NCBI RefSeq assembly: GCF_000765905.2
Contig: NZ_JRPL02000014.1
Span: 1 to 49,139 of the forward strand
Reading direction: 5' to 3'
DNA length: 49,139 bases
Source of the DNA: Helicobacter trogontum
Lineage (GTDB): Bacteria; Campylobacterota; Campylobacteria; Campylobacterales; Helicobacteraceae
Positions within the stretch are counted from its first letter, which is position 1. Every line of letters begins with the position of its first letter. Under the pieces are notes generated by a model that did no database searches, was not told the DNA's origin, and saw only the letters and a program-made list of their open reading frames with translations. Shown here piece by piece: positions 1 to 8,324 of the stretch. Made by a program: the position numbers and the translations under genes.

Positions 1-108
1 ACGCAACAAAATGTAACTATTGCTAATCATTCGCAAGCAATTGGCAATTCGCTTGATGAAGTAGCAAAAAAGATTCTAGAGGATGTAAAAAGTAAAAAAT
101 TTACATAA
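1..108 (+). CDS. C-terminal tail of a methyl-accepting chemotaxis protein (partial)
   Basis: The window opens inside a gene. The first frame runs 35 codons to a TAA at 106-108 and carries a helical tail containing IGNSLDEVAKKILEDVKSKK. In methyl-accepting chemotaxis proteins of this group the cytoplasmic signalling helices end in this sort of charged segment, so this is most likely the last part of such a receptor. No sensor or signalling tip lies inside the window, so ligand and class cannot be judged. It is a different gene from the chemoreceptor at the other end of the window, which ends in EVVQAISK. The assignment rests on tail composition only. Confidence 0.6.
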   Translation, partial: TQQNVTIANHSQAIGNSLDEVAKKILEDVKSKKFT

Positions 109-184
109 AAGGTTGTCGCATTGCCATCCTTTAGTAGTATCGTAAGTCAACTCAATTTCACATGCTATATTTATGCAACTTCGT

Positions 185-190
185 TATAAT
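185..190 (+). promoter_or_regulatory. -10 box for the ATP-grasp gene
   Basis: TATAAT in the context GTTATAATG, 31 bases before the start codon of the next gene, with no convincing -35. The same GTTATAAT context recurs before many genes here, as expected for epsilonproteobacterial RpoD promoters. Confidence 0.6.
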
Positions 191-221
191 GGCAAATATC
201 TAACTTAACAAAGGATGGAAC

Positions 222-1391
222 ATGCGTATCACAACACTAAAGCCCTTTAATAAGCAAGAATTTGAACAGATGGGGCTACTTTGGCATACAGACCCTGATA
301 ATACGGAATATATCAGTAATGAACTTATACATGTGAGTGAAGCAGAAGCTGATGCTTATTATGATGCTTGTAATGAACTTTATGATATGTATGTAGAGGC
401 TGCTAGCTATGTTATTGAGAATAATCTTTTCTATGAGCTTGATATACCAAATTCACTCATTGATACAATTGTGCAAAGTTTTGAAGAGGATGTGCATTGG
501 CATATTTATGGTCGTTTTGATTTGGCTGGTGGGCTTGATGGCAATCCAATTAAGCTTTTAGAATTCAATGCTGATACACCTACAATGCTATACGAAAGTG
601 CAGCTGTGCAATATGCTCTTTTAAAGGCAAATGGCTATGATGGTGATGCACAATTTAATAATATTTATACTGCAATTTCACAAAACTTTCAACGGCTTAT
701 TACATTAAGTGAAGATATCAGTAATTTCCATGAGATATATGAGGGTTGGAAAATCTTGTTTTCAAGTATTCGTGGTAGCGAGGAAGAAGAAAGAACGATT
801 AAGTTTTTGCAAGATATGGCACACGATGCAGGATTGCAAACAGATTTTTGCTATGTTGATGAAGTGCATTTAAGTCCTACTGATGGAATATTCTTTAATG
901 ACAGAAATTTTGAATTTTGGTTCAAGTTTATTCCATGGGAAAATATTAGTATTGATGAACCAGAATTAGCTTTAATCATAAATGATATCATGGCAAATCA
1001 AAAGGCGATTTTTTTAAATCCAGCCTATACTATCCTTTTTCAAAGCAAACGCATTTTAAAAATTTTATGGGATTTATATCCAAATCATCCCTTACTTCTT
1101 GAAACAAGCTATAATCCGCTTAATAAAAAGCAGGTTAAAAAACATGCATTTGGCAGAGAGGGTGCAAATATTAGTATTCTAGATGCAAATGGTAATCCTA
1201 TTGCAACAAAAGATGGGGAATACGCAAATCATAAAGCAGTCTATCAGGAGTTTTGCCCACTCAATACACATAATGGATCGTTTTATCAAGCAAATGTGTT
1301 TTTTGCGTATGAGGCGTGTGGATTAGGCTTTAGAAAAGGAAGCGAAATTATTGACAATTACTCAAAATTTGTGAGTCATGTAATTGGTTAA
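222..1391 (+). CDS. Glutathionylspermidine synthase-like ATP-grasp protein (YgiC/YjfC type)
   Basis: A 389-residue soluble protein that matches the synthetase half of the glutathionylspermidine synthase family (pre-ATP-grasp plus ATP-grasp) as found in the stand-alone E. coli proteins YgiC and YjfC. Visible hallmarks are the segment LLEFNADTPT near residue 110, where the family has its E-x-NADTPT signature, and a glycine-rich C-terminal part with QANVFFAYEACGLGFRKGS. The amidase domain of the bifunctional E. coli Gsp enzyme is absent. Family members ligate an amine to a carboxylate using ATP; the substrate of the short form is not established and I do not assign one. The start is fixed by AAAGGATGG just upstream. 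It stands alone between an MCP gene and aroK. Confidence 0.85.
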   Translation: MRITTLKPFNKQEFEQMGLLWHTDPDNTEYISNELIHVSEAEADAYYDACNELYDMYVEAASYVIENNLFYELDIPNSLIDTIVQSFEEDVHWHIYGRFDLAGGLDGNPIKLLEFNADTPTMLYESAAVQYALLKANGYDGDAQFNNIYTAISQNFQRLITLSEDISNFHEIYEGWKILFSSIRGSEEEERTIKFLQDMAHDAGLQTDFCYVDEVHLSPTDGIFFNDRNFEFWFKFIPWENISIDEPELALIINDIMANQKAIFLNPAYTILFQSKRILKILWDLYPNHPLLLETSYNPLNKKQVKKHAFGREGANISILDANGNPIATKDGEYANHKAVYQEFCPLNTHNGSFYQANVFFAYEACGLGFRKGSEIIDNYSKFVSHVIG

Positions 1392-1467
1392 ATCTGATCG
1401 TATATACGACAGCGGCGTTACTCATATGTCTTGAAACTCTAAAACCTCTTAATTATACATTATAAAC

Positions 1468-1492
1468 GCAATGCTTATATATTAGGCATTGC
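1468..1492 (+). terminator. Possible weak terminator hairpin
   Basis: A perfect 7-bp stem GCAATGC / GCATTGC with an 11-base loop, 77 bases after the ATP-grasp gene. No clean U run follows (GAGTTTTATTT comes some bases later), so termination is only a possibility. Confidence 0.3.
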
Positions 1493-1536
1493 TAATCTGA
1501 GTTTTATTTAGTCTGCATATAATCTTAAATATCTGT

Positions 1537-1542
1537 TATAAT
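1537..1542 (+). promoter_or_regulatory. -10 box for aroK
   Basis: TATAAT in the context CTGTTATAAT, 47 bases before the aroK start codon; no clear -35. Confidence 0.5.
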
Positions 1543-1588
1543 ATCCATGAAATTCAAATTTACATACTTTTAAAAACAAAGAGAGAAA

Positions 1589-2098
1589 ATGGATAATATC
1601 GTTTTAATTGGCTTTATGGGTAGTGGTAAAAGCACAACTGCAAAATTACTCTCCATGTCTCTAAACATACCTTTTATAGATAGTGATACATATATTGCAG
1701 AACAGGAAAAAAGTAGTATTAAGGATATTTTTGCATACAAAGGTGAAGCATATTTCCGCCATTTAGAAGCTCTTTTTATAGAATCTTTTTCTACACAAAA
1801 AGGATATATTATTGCAACAGGTGGTGGTATGCCAATATTTAATAGTGTAAAAAAGCTTGGCATATGTTTCTATTTACAAAGTGATTTTAACACCATAATG
1901 CAACGTATTTTACAAGAAAATGAAACTACACAAGAAAACACACGCCCATTATTTAATGATATTTCTCAAGCTTTTTCTCTCTATAATGAACGAGTAAAAA
2001 TTTATGAAAATTCATGTGATTATATTATAGATTCCAGAGGAGATACGCAGGTAATAGTGGATACAATTATATCACTAATACCTAACGTTCACTCTTAA
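1589..2098 (+). CDS. aroK: Shikimate kinase
   Basis: Phosphorylates the 3-hydroxyl of shikimate with ATP, a step towards chorismate and the aromatic amino acids. The 169-residue length is typical. The P-loop GFMGSGKST is at residues 8-16, the shikimate-binding DSD at 31-33, the GEAYFRHLE segment with its substrate-binding Arg at 52-60, TGGG at 77-80, and the lid RPLF near 117. The start has AGAGAG upstream. The glycosyltransferase gene begins 14 bases after its stop, so the two are probably co-transcribed from the promoter at 1537, although their functions are not obviously linked. Confidence 0.96.
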   Translation: MDNIVLIGFMGSGKSTTAKLLSMSLNIPFIDSDTYIAEQEKSSIKDIFAYKGEAYFRHLEALFIESFSTQKGYIIATGGGMPIFNSVKKLGICFYLQSDFNTIMQRILQENETTQENTRPLFNDISQAFSLYNERVKIYENSCDYIIDSRGDTQVIVDTIISLIPNVHS

Positions 2099-2112
2099 AA
2101 AAGGCGTGTTGT

Positions 2113-3390
2113 ATGCTTACCTTAAATACAAATACTCCATATCATTTTCTGCTTGTGCATTGCAATGATTACAAAAATGGTGTAAGCCTCGTACTCTCTT
2201 TGCATTGCATTAATGCTCTTGCAGAGCAGTTTCCACACGCTAAAATCAGCTTTCTTTTGCACTCAAGTATGCAAGACTTTTTTCAAAATAATCCATATAT
2301 ACATAAAATTTTTTGCATTGATACAGACCTTAATATAGTAAAATCTCTAGCAAATGCAAATATTAATATCTCACTCTCATTGGTTGCTGACAAAAAAAGT
2401 ACAATAGCCTTATTTCGTGCTGGTATAAAAACACGAATTGGTATATTCTCACGTTTTTATTCACTTCTTTTTAACTATAAAATTAAACAGCAACGCACCT
2501 TAAATAACAAGCATGAGGCTGAATATAACTTTGATCTAATGCGATTTTTGCAATGCAAAAAATTTCTATATCCAAAACTTTACCTAAAACTTAGCGATAT
2601 AAATATTGCTCAAGAGATTATTAGGCAGAAATTTGATGCAAATTCACAGGGAAATATCGATTATATTGCAATTTGCCCAAGTCATGGATTGCAAGAGATA
2701 GGGTGGAAATCAAGGCATTTTTTTACAATTGCAAATACACTTGCAAAGTTTCATAATGTCTTGCTATTAGCACCTGTAGATGAAATGCAAAGCTATCAAA
2801 CTATGCTTCAGCAATTTCCAAATCTTTCACCAAAAAATCTTTTACTACAAGATAACACAGCACAATCTAATAAAATCACACAAATATTAGCTTTAATACA
2901 TCTTAGTAGCCTCTTTATTGCCAACAATAACACGCTTTTACATGCTGCCGCTGCTCTTGAAGTCAGCACTTTTTCAATATTTCCTTATAAAAATACAATA
3001 AATCCTTACCGCTATGCGCCAATTAGTCAAAATACAAAACATATTATTTGCACACCTTTTGGAATCTTTAACCCAAAAGATTCCTATGAGATCAGTGATT
3101 ACGGACTAAATACAGATAGCATTACCCCAGACCTTGTGTTGGCTATTTTACAAACAAAATTTTCCCTAGATGAACGGATTTTAGTGCAAAATCTTCCAAA
3201 TGAACAAATACAAAGCAAGACAACACAAGATAACACAAAATCAGCAGAAGTTATTGCAAATACAGAATCTCAAACATTTATCACGCAAGATTCTACCTCC
3301 ATGCCAACACCCCAAGACACAAGATTGAATATTATAGATTCAAATCTTACCCACACAAAACCAACTAGTCTTATTGACGAGAAGGGTTAA
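2113..3390 (+). CDS. Glycosyltransferase family 9 (heptosyltransferase-like)
   Basis: A 425-residue protein whose first 340 residues have the GT9/heptosyltransferase layout: an N-terminal Rossmann domain (LVHCNDYKNGVSLVLSLHCI, PHAKISFLL, HKIFCID) and a nucleotide-sugar domain with AICPSHGLQEIGWKS near residue 190 and NNNTLLHAAAALEVSTFSIF near 275, at the place of the family's D/S-G-x-x-H-x-A-A motif. Family members add heptose to the LPS inner core; whether this enzyme uses ADP-heptose cannot be read from sequence. Odd feature: residues from about 351 to 425 form a polar tail rich in Q, S, T, N and D with no expected fold, beyond the usual family length. Fourteen bases separate it from aroK. 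Confidence 0.8.
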   Translation: MLTLNTNTPYHFLLVHCNDYKNGVSLVLSLHCINALAEQFPHAKISFLLHSSMQDFFQNNPYIHKIFCIDTDLNIVKSLANANINISLSLVADKKSTIALFRAGIKTRIGIFSRFYSLLFNYKIKQQRTLNNKHEAEYNFDLMRFLQCKKFLYPKLYLKLSDINIAQEIIRQKFDANSQGNIDYIAICPSHGLQEIGWKSRHFFTIANTLAKFHNVLLLAPVDEMQSYQTMLQQFPNLSPKNLLLQDNTAQSNKITQILALIHLSSLFIANNNTLLHAAAALEVSTFSIFPYKNTINPYRYAPISQNTKHIICTPFGIFNPKDSYEISDYGLNTDSITPDLVLAILQTKFSLDERILVQNLPNEQIQSKTTQDNTKSAEVIANTESQTFITQDSTSMPTPQDTRLNIIDSNLTHTKPTSLIDEKG

Positions 3391-3660
3391 TACGCTAGCA
3401 ACTGATTTACATAAACCAATATAGCTTAACAGCTTAAAATGATATACTGAAGTGTAAGTTAAATATGTTGCATTATGCAGTATTATGTCTAACAATATTA
3501 TTATAAAATATAGCCCCTATTAAAAATCAAATATTATTGCAATACTTTTATAAGTAAGCTAAACAACACAGCTAATATACTCTTTAGTTTTTACAAAAAA
3601 AACATGTATGATTAAGAAAAGCATTTAATGACTTATAGATTCCATAACCTCTTAAGGATG

Positions 3661-4262
3661 TTAGAAAAAAGTCCAAACAAAATTTAAGCTATGAATTGTT
3701 CCTAGCTCCAACTCATTATGTTTGCTATATATATTTGCACGATAGGTAATATCTGTATTGATTAAAAATGGAACTAATTTGAATACACCCAAGCCAATTT
3801 CAACATAATAGCCATTAGAACTTAGATTGCCTATCTTACTAAAGTTTGCCCCAGCACCCAATATGAAATGATACACACCTATCACCCCAAAGTAATTATC
3901 TTTACAGTGAATATAAAGTACTCCACCTACAGAGTGCGTAGGGGCATAAGTATCCATATAGAGATATTTCACCCTTACACCAAAATACAACTCTTGAAGG
4001 GTAAATGGAATGGGTATACCAGGATCTGGGTAAAAATTTTGTCAGCAAATACATTCCACCCCGCACTCACTCCGATAATACCGCTAAACATATCTTTGTT
4101 TATCTTGCTTGAATCTGCACTGTTGAGATCTAGGGTAAAACCATAATGCAATGAGGCCATTTGCCATACATTCATTAGATATAGGAGGAATTCATGGCCA
4201 CTATCAGCTTTTGAGTTCCCACACATTATAAAACTAAACACAATAATTCTTAATAGCTTCAT
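3661..4262 (-). pseudogene. Frameshifted outer-membrane protein gene
   Basis: Two minus-strand frames overlap and together make one protein. The 5' part starts at 4262 behind AGAGAAGAAG with a signal peptide (KLLRIIVFSFIMCGNSKA). The 3' part ends in LNFVWTFF, a terminal aromatic typical of beta-barrel outer-membrane proteins, and alternates aromatic and glycine residues. The frames join at 4032-4036, a T5 run on the coding strand: with T6 the product reads ADKIFYPDPGIPIPFTLQEL without a stop and totals about 200 residues. I infer a one-base loss in that run. It may be a true pseudogene, a switchable gene or a sequencing error. The family was not recognised beyond a Helicobacter-type small OMP. 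Confidence 0.7.
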
Positions 4263-5227
4263 GATTGCTTCTTCTCTAATAAAGATTTTAAGATGCAACT
4301 CTAAAAGATAAAATAGTAGCATAGATTTCAATAGTCATGCGGTTTTTGAAATAATGATTTTTGCATAGCTATTGCAATTGCAATATGCATTTAATACACG
4401 CTATATTAAGCCATACTTACAAATGTTAAATCTCGCCAATGCATTTCAAGATTCTTTTGCCACTTTATAAACGCTGCTCACCAACTATACACAAAAGTAT
4501 TTTTGATATTTTTCTAACGTGCTTTAAAGTGCGTTATCTAGGTAGTTTTGTCAGTGTTAAATGTGTAATAATGATATGTTATGATATAAAGCAATATGCA
4601 AAACCTCCTTACTTATCACATAAATAATAATCAAAGATTCTCATCATGCTATCTCATAACTATGCTAATTATTGAGGTGTGAATTTATCGCAGTCTCTTT
4701 ACTTTGTCTTTGTCTACTTTTAATTATTTTTTTAGCTATATTTTTTATTTACTGCTGCCATCACAAATCTATGCTAAAAAATCTATCTTAGCATTAAAAA
4801 ACTGAATATATAAAATACTTTAATTACTTTTAATCTTTATATTTTTATTGTTTGTTAGGATTAAAAAGAGTGTTTAAGGATTAAAAAATAAAAAGATTTA
4901 GACACATAAAGCTTAAGTATATTTACATGTATGTATAAGTGAATCTAGAAATACTTCTGTGGTTGCCTTATTATAATCAAAACTAGGTTTAGCTTTCTTA
5001 ATTAGATTAAACATTTAAACTTTGATTGAGCAATATTGAGTACTGCTATATTAAAGTAATATAAAAATTAAAACATAAAAGTATTACTTCTTACATGCTA
5101 CTCTTTTTAAATATTTATATAACTAAATATAAATATTTAAAAAATTAAAATAAGTAAAGCATTTACATAATACTTAAGCTACAAGGTTTACGTTTGAAGT
5201 TATATATGGATCAAGCAAATTAGGTTT
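4263..5227. other. Long AT-rich intergenic region, no gene recognised
   Basis: About 965 bases between the broken OMP gene and recO. Short open frames occur (for example 4439-4627) but have neither a good ribosome site nor protein-like composition. Visible content: two copies of AGGATTAAAAA near 4857 and 4877, two copies of AGATTCT near 4447 and 4640, and the large palindrome at 5104-5143. No tRNA-like fold was seen. Confidence 0.6.
5104..5143. repeat. 17-bp perfect AT-only inverted repeat
   Basis: Arms TTTTTAAATATTTATAT (5104-5120) and ATATAAATATTTAAAAA (5127-5143) are exact reverse complements around a 6-base spacer. It lies 85 bases beyond the end of recO, so it could end the ubiE-recO transcript, or act as a protein-binding or easily melted site. 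Confidence 0.8.
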
Positions 5228-5845
5228 TCATAAACCTTGTAATATGACACTATAAATTCTACCACAACCCATATCATTAATATTAATAAGGCTTTTTGTC
5301 TCATAAAAATCAAGCATAAGCTCTTTTGACATAATAACAGGACTTGTAACACAACTGGGACATGCAAAGAGAAATCCACGCGTAAGTGCCACAAAATCAT
5401 GCAATAAGGCCCCACATGCAAAACAGACATTCTCTCGATAAAGTCTACCTTCAAACTCAAGTATATTTGCATACATGCTACAAATAAGTCGTTTTGCATT
5501 TTGCCTATGCAATAAGGTAACACTACGGTCCAATAAATCAAAATAAAACGACTCTATTTGTTTAGCTTCATGCAAATGTCTATCAAGCAGGGCACAGAAT
5601 TGTTGCCAAACATACACTTTATCTAATTCCATCTCATAAGATTTTGGTAGATGTGTGAGGTTGCGTAACTTTGGTATATGCACTCCTTGATATTCAATCT
5701 CAAAATCAATCTTTCGCCCTGTATAAAGAATATTATGTCTTGCTCCATAGAATCTATAAAGTGTGTGGTAATGCCCTTGTGTTAAAACTTTTACGATTAC
5801 ATCCTCTCTAATGCTTTTTGTGATTTTAAGGATAAAGCCCTGCAT
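5228..5845 (-). CDS. recO: Recombination mediator RecO, epsilonproteobacterial type
   Basis: RecO works with RecR to load RecA on SSB-coated single strands and to anneal strands. The start is placed at 5845 (MQGFILKIT) because RecO proteins begin with this strand of the N-terminal OB fold and AGAAAG lies just upstream; an in-frame ATG at 5884 would overlap ubiE and add 13 basic residues. That gives 205 residues, shorter than E. coli RecO (about 240) as usual in this group. The C-terminal part holds a zinc finger, CFAC followed after about 17 residues by CPSC. The gene starts about 20 bases after the ubiE stop on the same strand, so the two are probably one transcript. Confidence 0.85.
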   Translation of the reverse strand: MQGFILKITKSIREDVIVKVLTQGHYHTLYRFYGARHNILYTGRKIDFEIEYQGVHIPKLRNLTHLPKSYEMELDKVYVWQQFCALLDRHLHEAKQIESFYFDLLDRSVTLLHRQNAKRLICSMYANILEFEGRLYRENVCFACGALLHDFVALTRGFLFACPSCVTSPVIMSKELMLDFYETKSLININDMGCGRIYSVILQGL

Positions 5846-5864
5846 TATCCATCGCTTTCTACTC

Positions 5865-6608
5865 TTAGAGCTTTTTTTGTGCAATTAGGAGTGAAGAAAC
5901 ATTTGCACTATAGCTTTTAGCAACAAGTGTGGACATACCACATGCTAAAAGCTCGGCTTCTAACCCTTCACGCGTAATAAAGCTATCAATAGAGCTAGGT
6001 AAATAACGATATGCTTTAAAATTACGAGAAATAAGCCCACCTACAATCGGTAGAATATTTTTTGTGTAAAATTGCATAAGCCTTGAGAACAAACTACGTG
6101 TATTTGGCGTAGTAAATTCCAAAATAACGAGTACACCATTTGGACGTAATACTCTATAAAATTCCTTCAGTGCTGCCTCCCTCTCCACCACATTACGCAA
6201 CCCATAGGCAATAGATATGATATCTTTACTGCAAGATTCTAAGGGCAAGTTGTTTGCTTGTGCTACTTTGAAAACTCCATGTGGGATTTTTTGTCTTGCT
6301 TGTTCGAGCATACCATTTGATGGATCGATACCTTCTATGCTTTGAATCTCAACATGCAAGTTTTTGCCTACTTGTTCCCAATGCAGCATCATATCGCCTG
6401 TACCACAGGCTATATCTGCAATATCTAACTTTTGCCGATTAAGGATGCGAAATGCTTCTTTACAAGCTTCTTTACGCCAATTTATATCAATCCCCATACT
6501 TATAACACGGTTTGTCGTATCATAGGTTTTTGCAATGTCATCAAACATATGTATTATTTCGTCTTGTTTTAAACTTTGTTTTGCATTTAATCCTTGTTTA
6601 TTCTCCAT
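5865..6608 (-). CDS. ubiE: Demethylmenaquinone methyltransferase UbiE/MenG
   Basis: SAM-dependent C-methyltransferase for the last step of menaquinone synthesis; menaquinone is the respiratory quinone of Helicobacter and relatives. The 247-residue protein shows the family start with MFDDIAKTYDTTNRVISMGID, SAM motif I DIADIACGTGD near residue 65, IEGIDPSNGMLEQAR (motif II region), and SIAYGLRNVVEREAAL, the UbiE signature with YGLRN. It is followed by recO and preceded by AT-rich DNA shared with the divergent ffh promoter. Whether the quinone precursor comes from the futalosine pathway cannot be read here, but the UbiD-family gene at 17.5 kb is compatible with it. Confidence 0.93.
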   Translation of the reverse strand: MENKQGLNAKQSLKQDEIIHMFDDIAKTYDTTNRVISMGIDINWRKEACKEAFRILNRQKLDIADIACGTGDMMLHWEQVGKNLHVEIQSIEGIDPSNGMLEQARQKIPHGVFKVAQANNLPLESCSKDIISIAYGLRNVVEREAALKEFYRVLRPNGVLVILEFTTPNTRSLFSRLMQFYTKNILPIVGGLISRNFKAYRYLPSSIDSFITREGLEAELLACGMSTLVAKSYSANVSSLLIAQKKL

Positions 6609-6725
6609 AATTGTATTGCCCTTACTTAGAATCTTTTTATAATTCTAGCATGTTTTTATGCAAAGTTTAGGGATATTGAGTTGTATTTATTGGGTAGCTA
6701 TAATGGATTTTAGATAAAATTCTGT

Positions 6726-6731
6726 TATAAT
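6726..6731 (+). promoter_or_regulatory. -10 box for ffh
   Basis: TATAAT in the context CTGTTATAATTTT, 47 bases before the ffh start; no clear -35. Confidence 0.55.
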
Positions 6732-6777
6732 TTTGGACTATTTTTAATGTAGTTTTATGCTTTAAAGAAGGATATTT

Positions 6778-8109
6778 ATGTTTGAAACATTGAGTAATGG
6801 CTTTCGTGGTGCAATTAATAAAATTAGATTTAGTGATGATGAGAAGGCACTTGATAAAGCTCTTGATGAATTGAAAAAGGCATTATTAAAAAATGATGTA
6901 TATCATAAAACAACCAAAGAGATATTGCAAAAAACAAAAGATAAAACAAAGGCAAATGGTATTGGTAGGGATAGTTTTTTAAATGCACTAAGCCAGTCTC
7001 TTTTGGAGATTCTAGAAGTAAGTGGTATTTATGGTTTTACTTATGCGCAAAAACCACCAACAAATATTCTCATGAGCGGTTTGCAAGGTAGTGGTAAAAC
7101 AACAACTTGTGCTAAACTTGCAAATTATTTAAAAGCACGCAATAAAAAAGTTTTGCTTGTGCCTTGTGATTTGCAGAGATTGGCAGCGGTTACGCAATTA
7201 AAAGCATTAGGAGAACAAATTGAAATTGAAGTATTCCAATCAGATTCTAATAACCCTGTTGCTGTGGCAAAAGAGGCAATGAAATATGCGCAAGAAGCAC
7301 AATTTGATGTTGTGATTTATGATACCGCTGGGCGATTGGCTATTGACGAAGCTTTGATGAATGAATTAAATGAGATTAAAAACGCTATAAATCCACATGA
7401 TGTTTTCTATGTTGCAGATGCTCTAAGTGGGCAAGATGGTGTGCGGACTGCACAAGCCTTTCATGATAAGATTGGTATTACCGGTGTGATTTTAAGTAAG
7501 TTTGATAGCGATTCAAAGGGCGGGATAGCACTCTCTATAGCATATCAAATCGGTATTCCATTGCGTTTTATGGGTATGGGAGAAAAAATTGCCGATCTTG
7601 ATCTATTCATGCCTGATAGGATTGTATCAAGACTTATGGGTGCTGGAGATTTAACGAGCCTTGCAGAAAAAACTGCTAGTGTTATTAATCCAAAAGAAGC
7701 AAAAGACATTCACAAAAAGATTAAAAAAGGTACTTTTACTTTCACAGATTTTTTAAATCAGATTGAAAATGTTAAAAAAATGGGTTCAGTAAGCTCTCTT
7801 ATGTCAATGATTCCAGGTATGGGAAATATGGCAAAATCTCTCAAAGATGTAGATCTAGATAATTCTGAAGAAATTAAAATTATTCGTGCCATGGTAAACT
7901 CTATGACGCCAAAAGAGAGAGAAAATCCTAGTCTTTTAAACGGATCAAGAAGAAAGCGTATAGCACTTGGTAGTGGACTACAAGTGAGTGATATTAATCG
8001 TGCATTAAAGCAGTTTGATCAAGCAAGTAAGTTTGCAAAAAAACTTAGTCAAAAGGGTGGTATACAAAGCCTTTTGGGTATGCTTTCTCAAAACCAAATA
8101 CCACGTTAA
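6778..8109 (+). CDS. ffh: Signal recognition particle protein Ffh
   Basis: GTPase that binds 4.5S RNA and targets nascent inner-membrane proteins to FtsY. The 443 residues comprise an N domain (1-95), a G domain with the P-loop GLQGSGKTTTCAKLA at about 99-113, YDTAGRLAIDEALM (G3) and SKFDSDSKGG (G4 region, then the SRP insertion), and a methionine-rich M domain (MGSVSSLMSMIPGMGNMAK) with SRRKRIALGSG for RNA contact. The start is set by GAAGGATATTT. The gene normally sits just upstream of rpsP in H. pylori; here a gap and the convergent tig gene follow, so the local order differs. Confidence 0.97.
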   Translation: MFETLSNGFRGAINKIRFSDDEKALDKALDELKKALLKNDVYHKTTKEILQKTKDKTKANGIGRDSFLNALSQSLLEILEVSGIYGFTYAQKPPTNILMSGLQGSGKTTTCAKLANYLKARNKKVLLVPCDLQRLAAVTQLKALGEQIEIEVFQSDSNNPVAVAKEAMKYAQEAQFDVVIYDTAGRLAIDEALMNELNEIKNAINPHDVFYVADALSGQDGVRTAQAFHDKIGITGVILSKFDSDSKGGIALSIAYQIGIPLRFMGMGEKIADLDLFMPDRIVSRLMGAGDLTSLAEKTASVINPKEAKDIHKKIKKGTFTFTDFLNQIENVKKMGSVSSLMSMIPGMGNMAKSLKDVDLDNSEEIKIIRAMVNSMTPKERENPSLLNGSRRKRIALGSGLQVSDINRALKQFDQASKFAKKLSQKGGIQSLLGMLSQNQIPR

Positions 8110-8291
8110 ATTTTTGATACAGAATCTTTGATTGTAGAGCATAGGAGGTAGGAGATTTATTTATGATTTCTTCTGTGTTTTTCGAGTGATGTGAAAAGTA
8201 ATGAAAAATTTTAGACTTTAAATATCTTAGAGAAGTGAGATAAAATTGGTTGTCTCAACCCTATCGTGCTAATGTTGAACCTTTAATCCCC

Positions 8292-8311
8292 ACCCCATTT
8301 TTTATTGGGGT
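8292..8311. terminator. Hairpin between convergent ffh and tig
   Basis: Stem ACCCCA / TGGGGT with an 8-base T-rich loop. It is 14 bases beyond the tig stop and about 180 beyond the ffh stop. Neither strand has a strong U run, so it is at best a weak bidirectional terminator. Confidence 0.35.
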
Positions 8312-8324
8312 ATTTATGGATTAG

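Noticed and set aside
4439-4627. 62-codon open frame in the long intergenic region
   Set aside because: No ribosome site, chance-like composition, and no promoter at a suitable distance.
5200-5541. 113-codon minus-strand frame at the 3' end of recO
   Set aside because: Shadow frame of recO, which carries the zinc-finger cysteines in its own frame.
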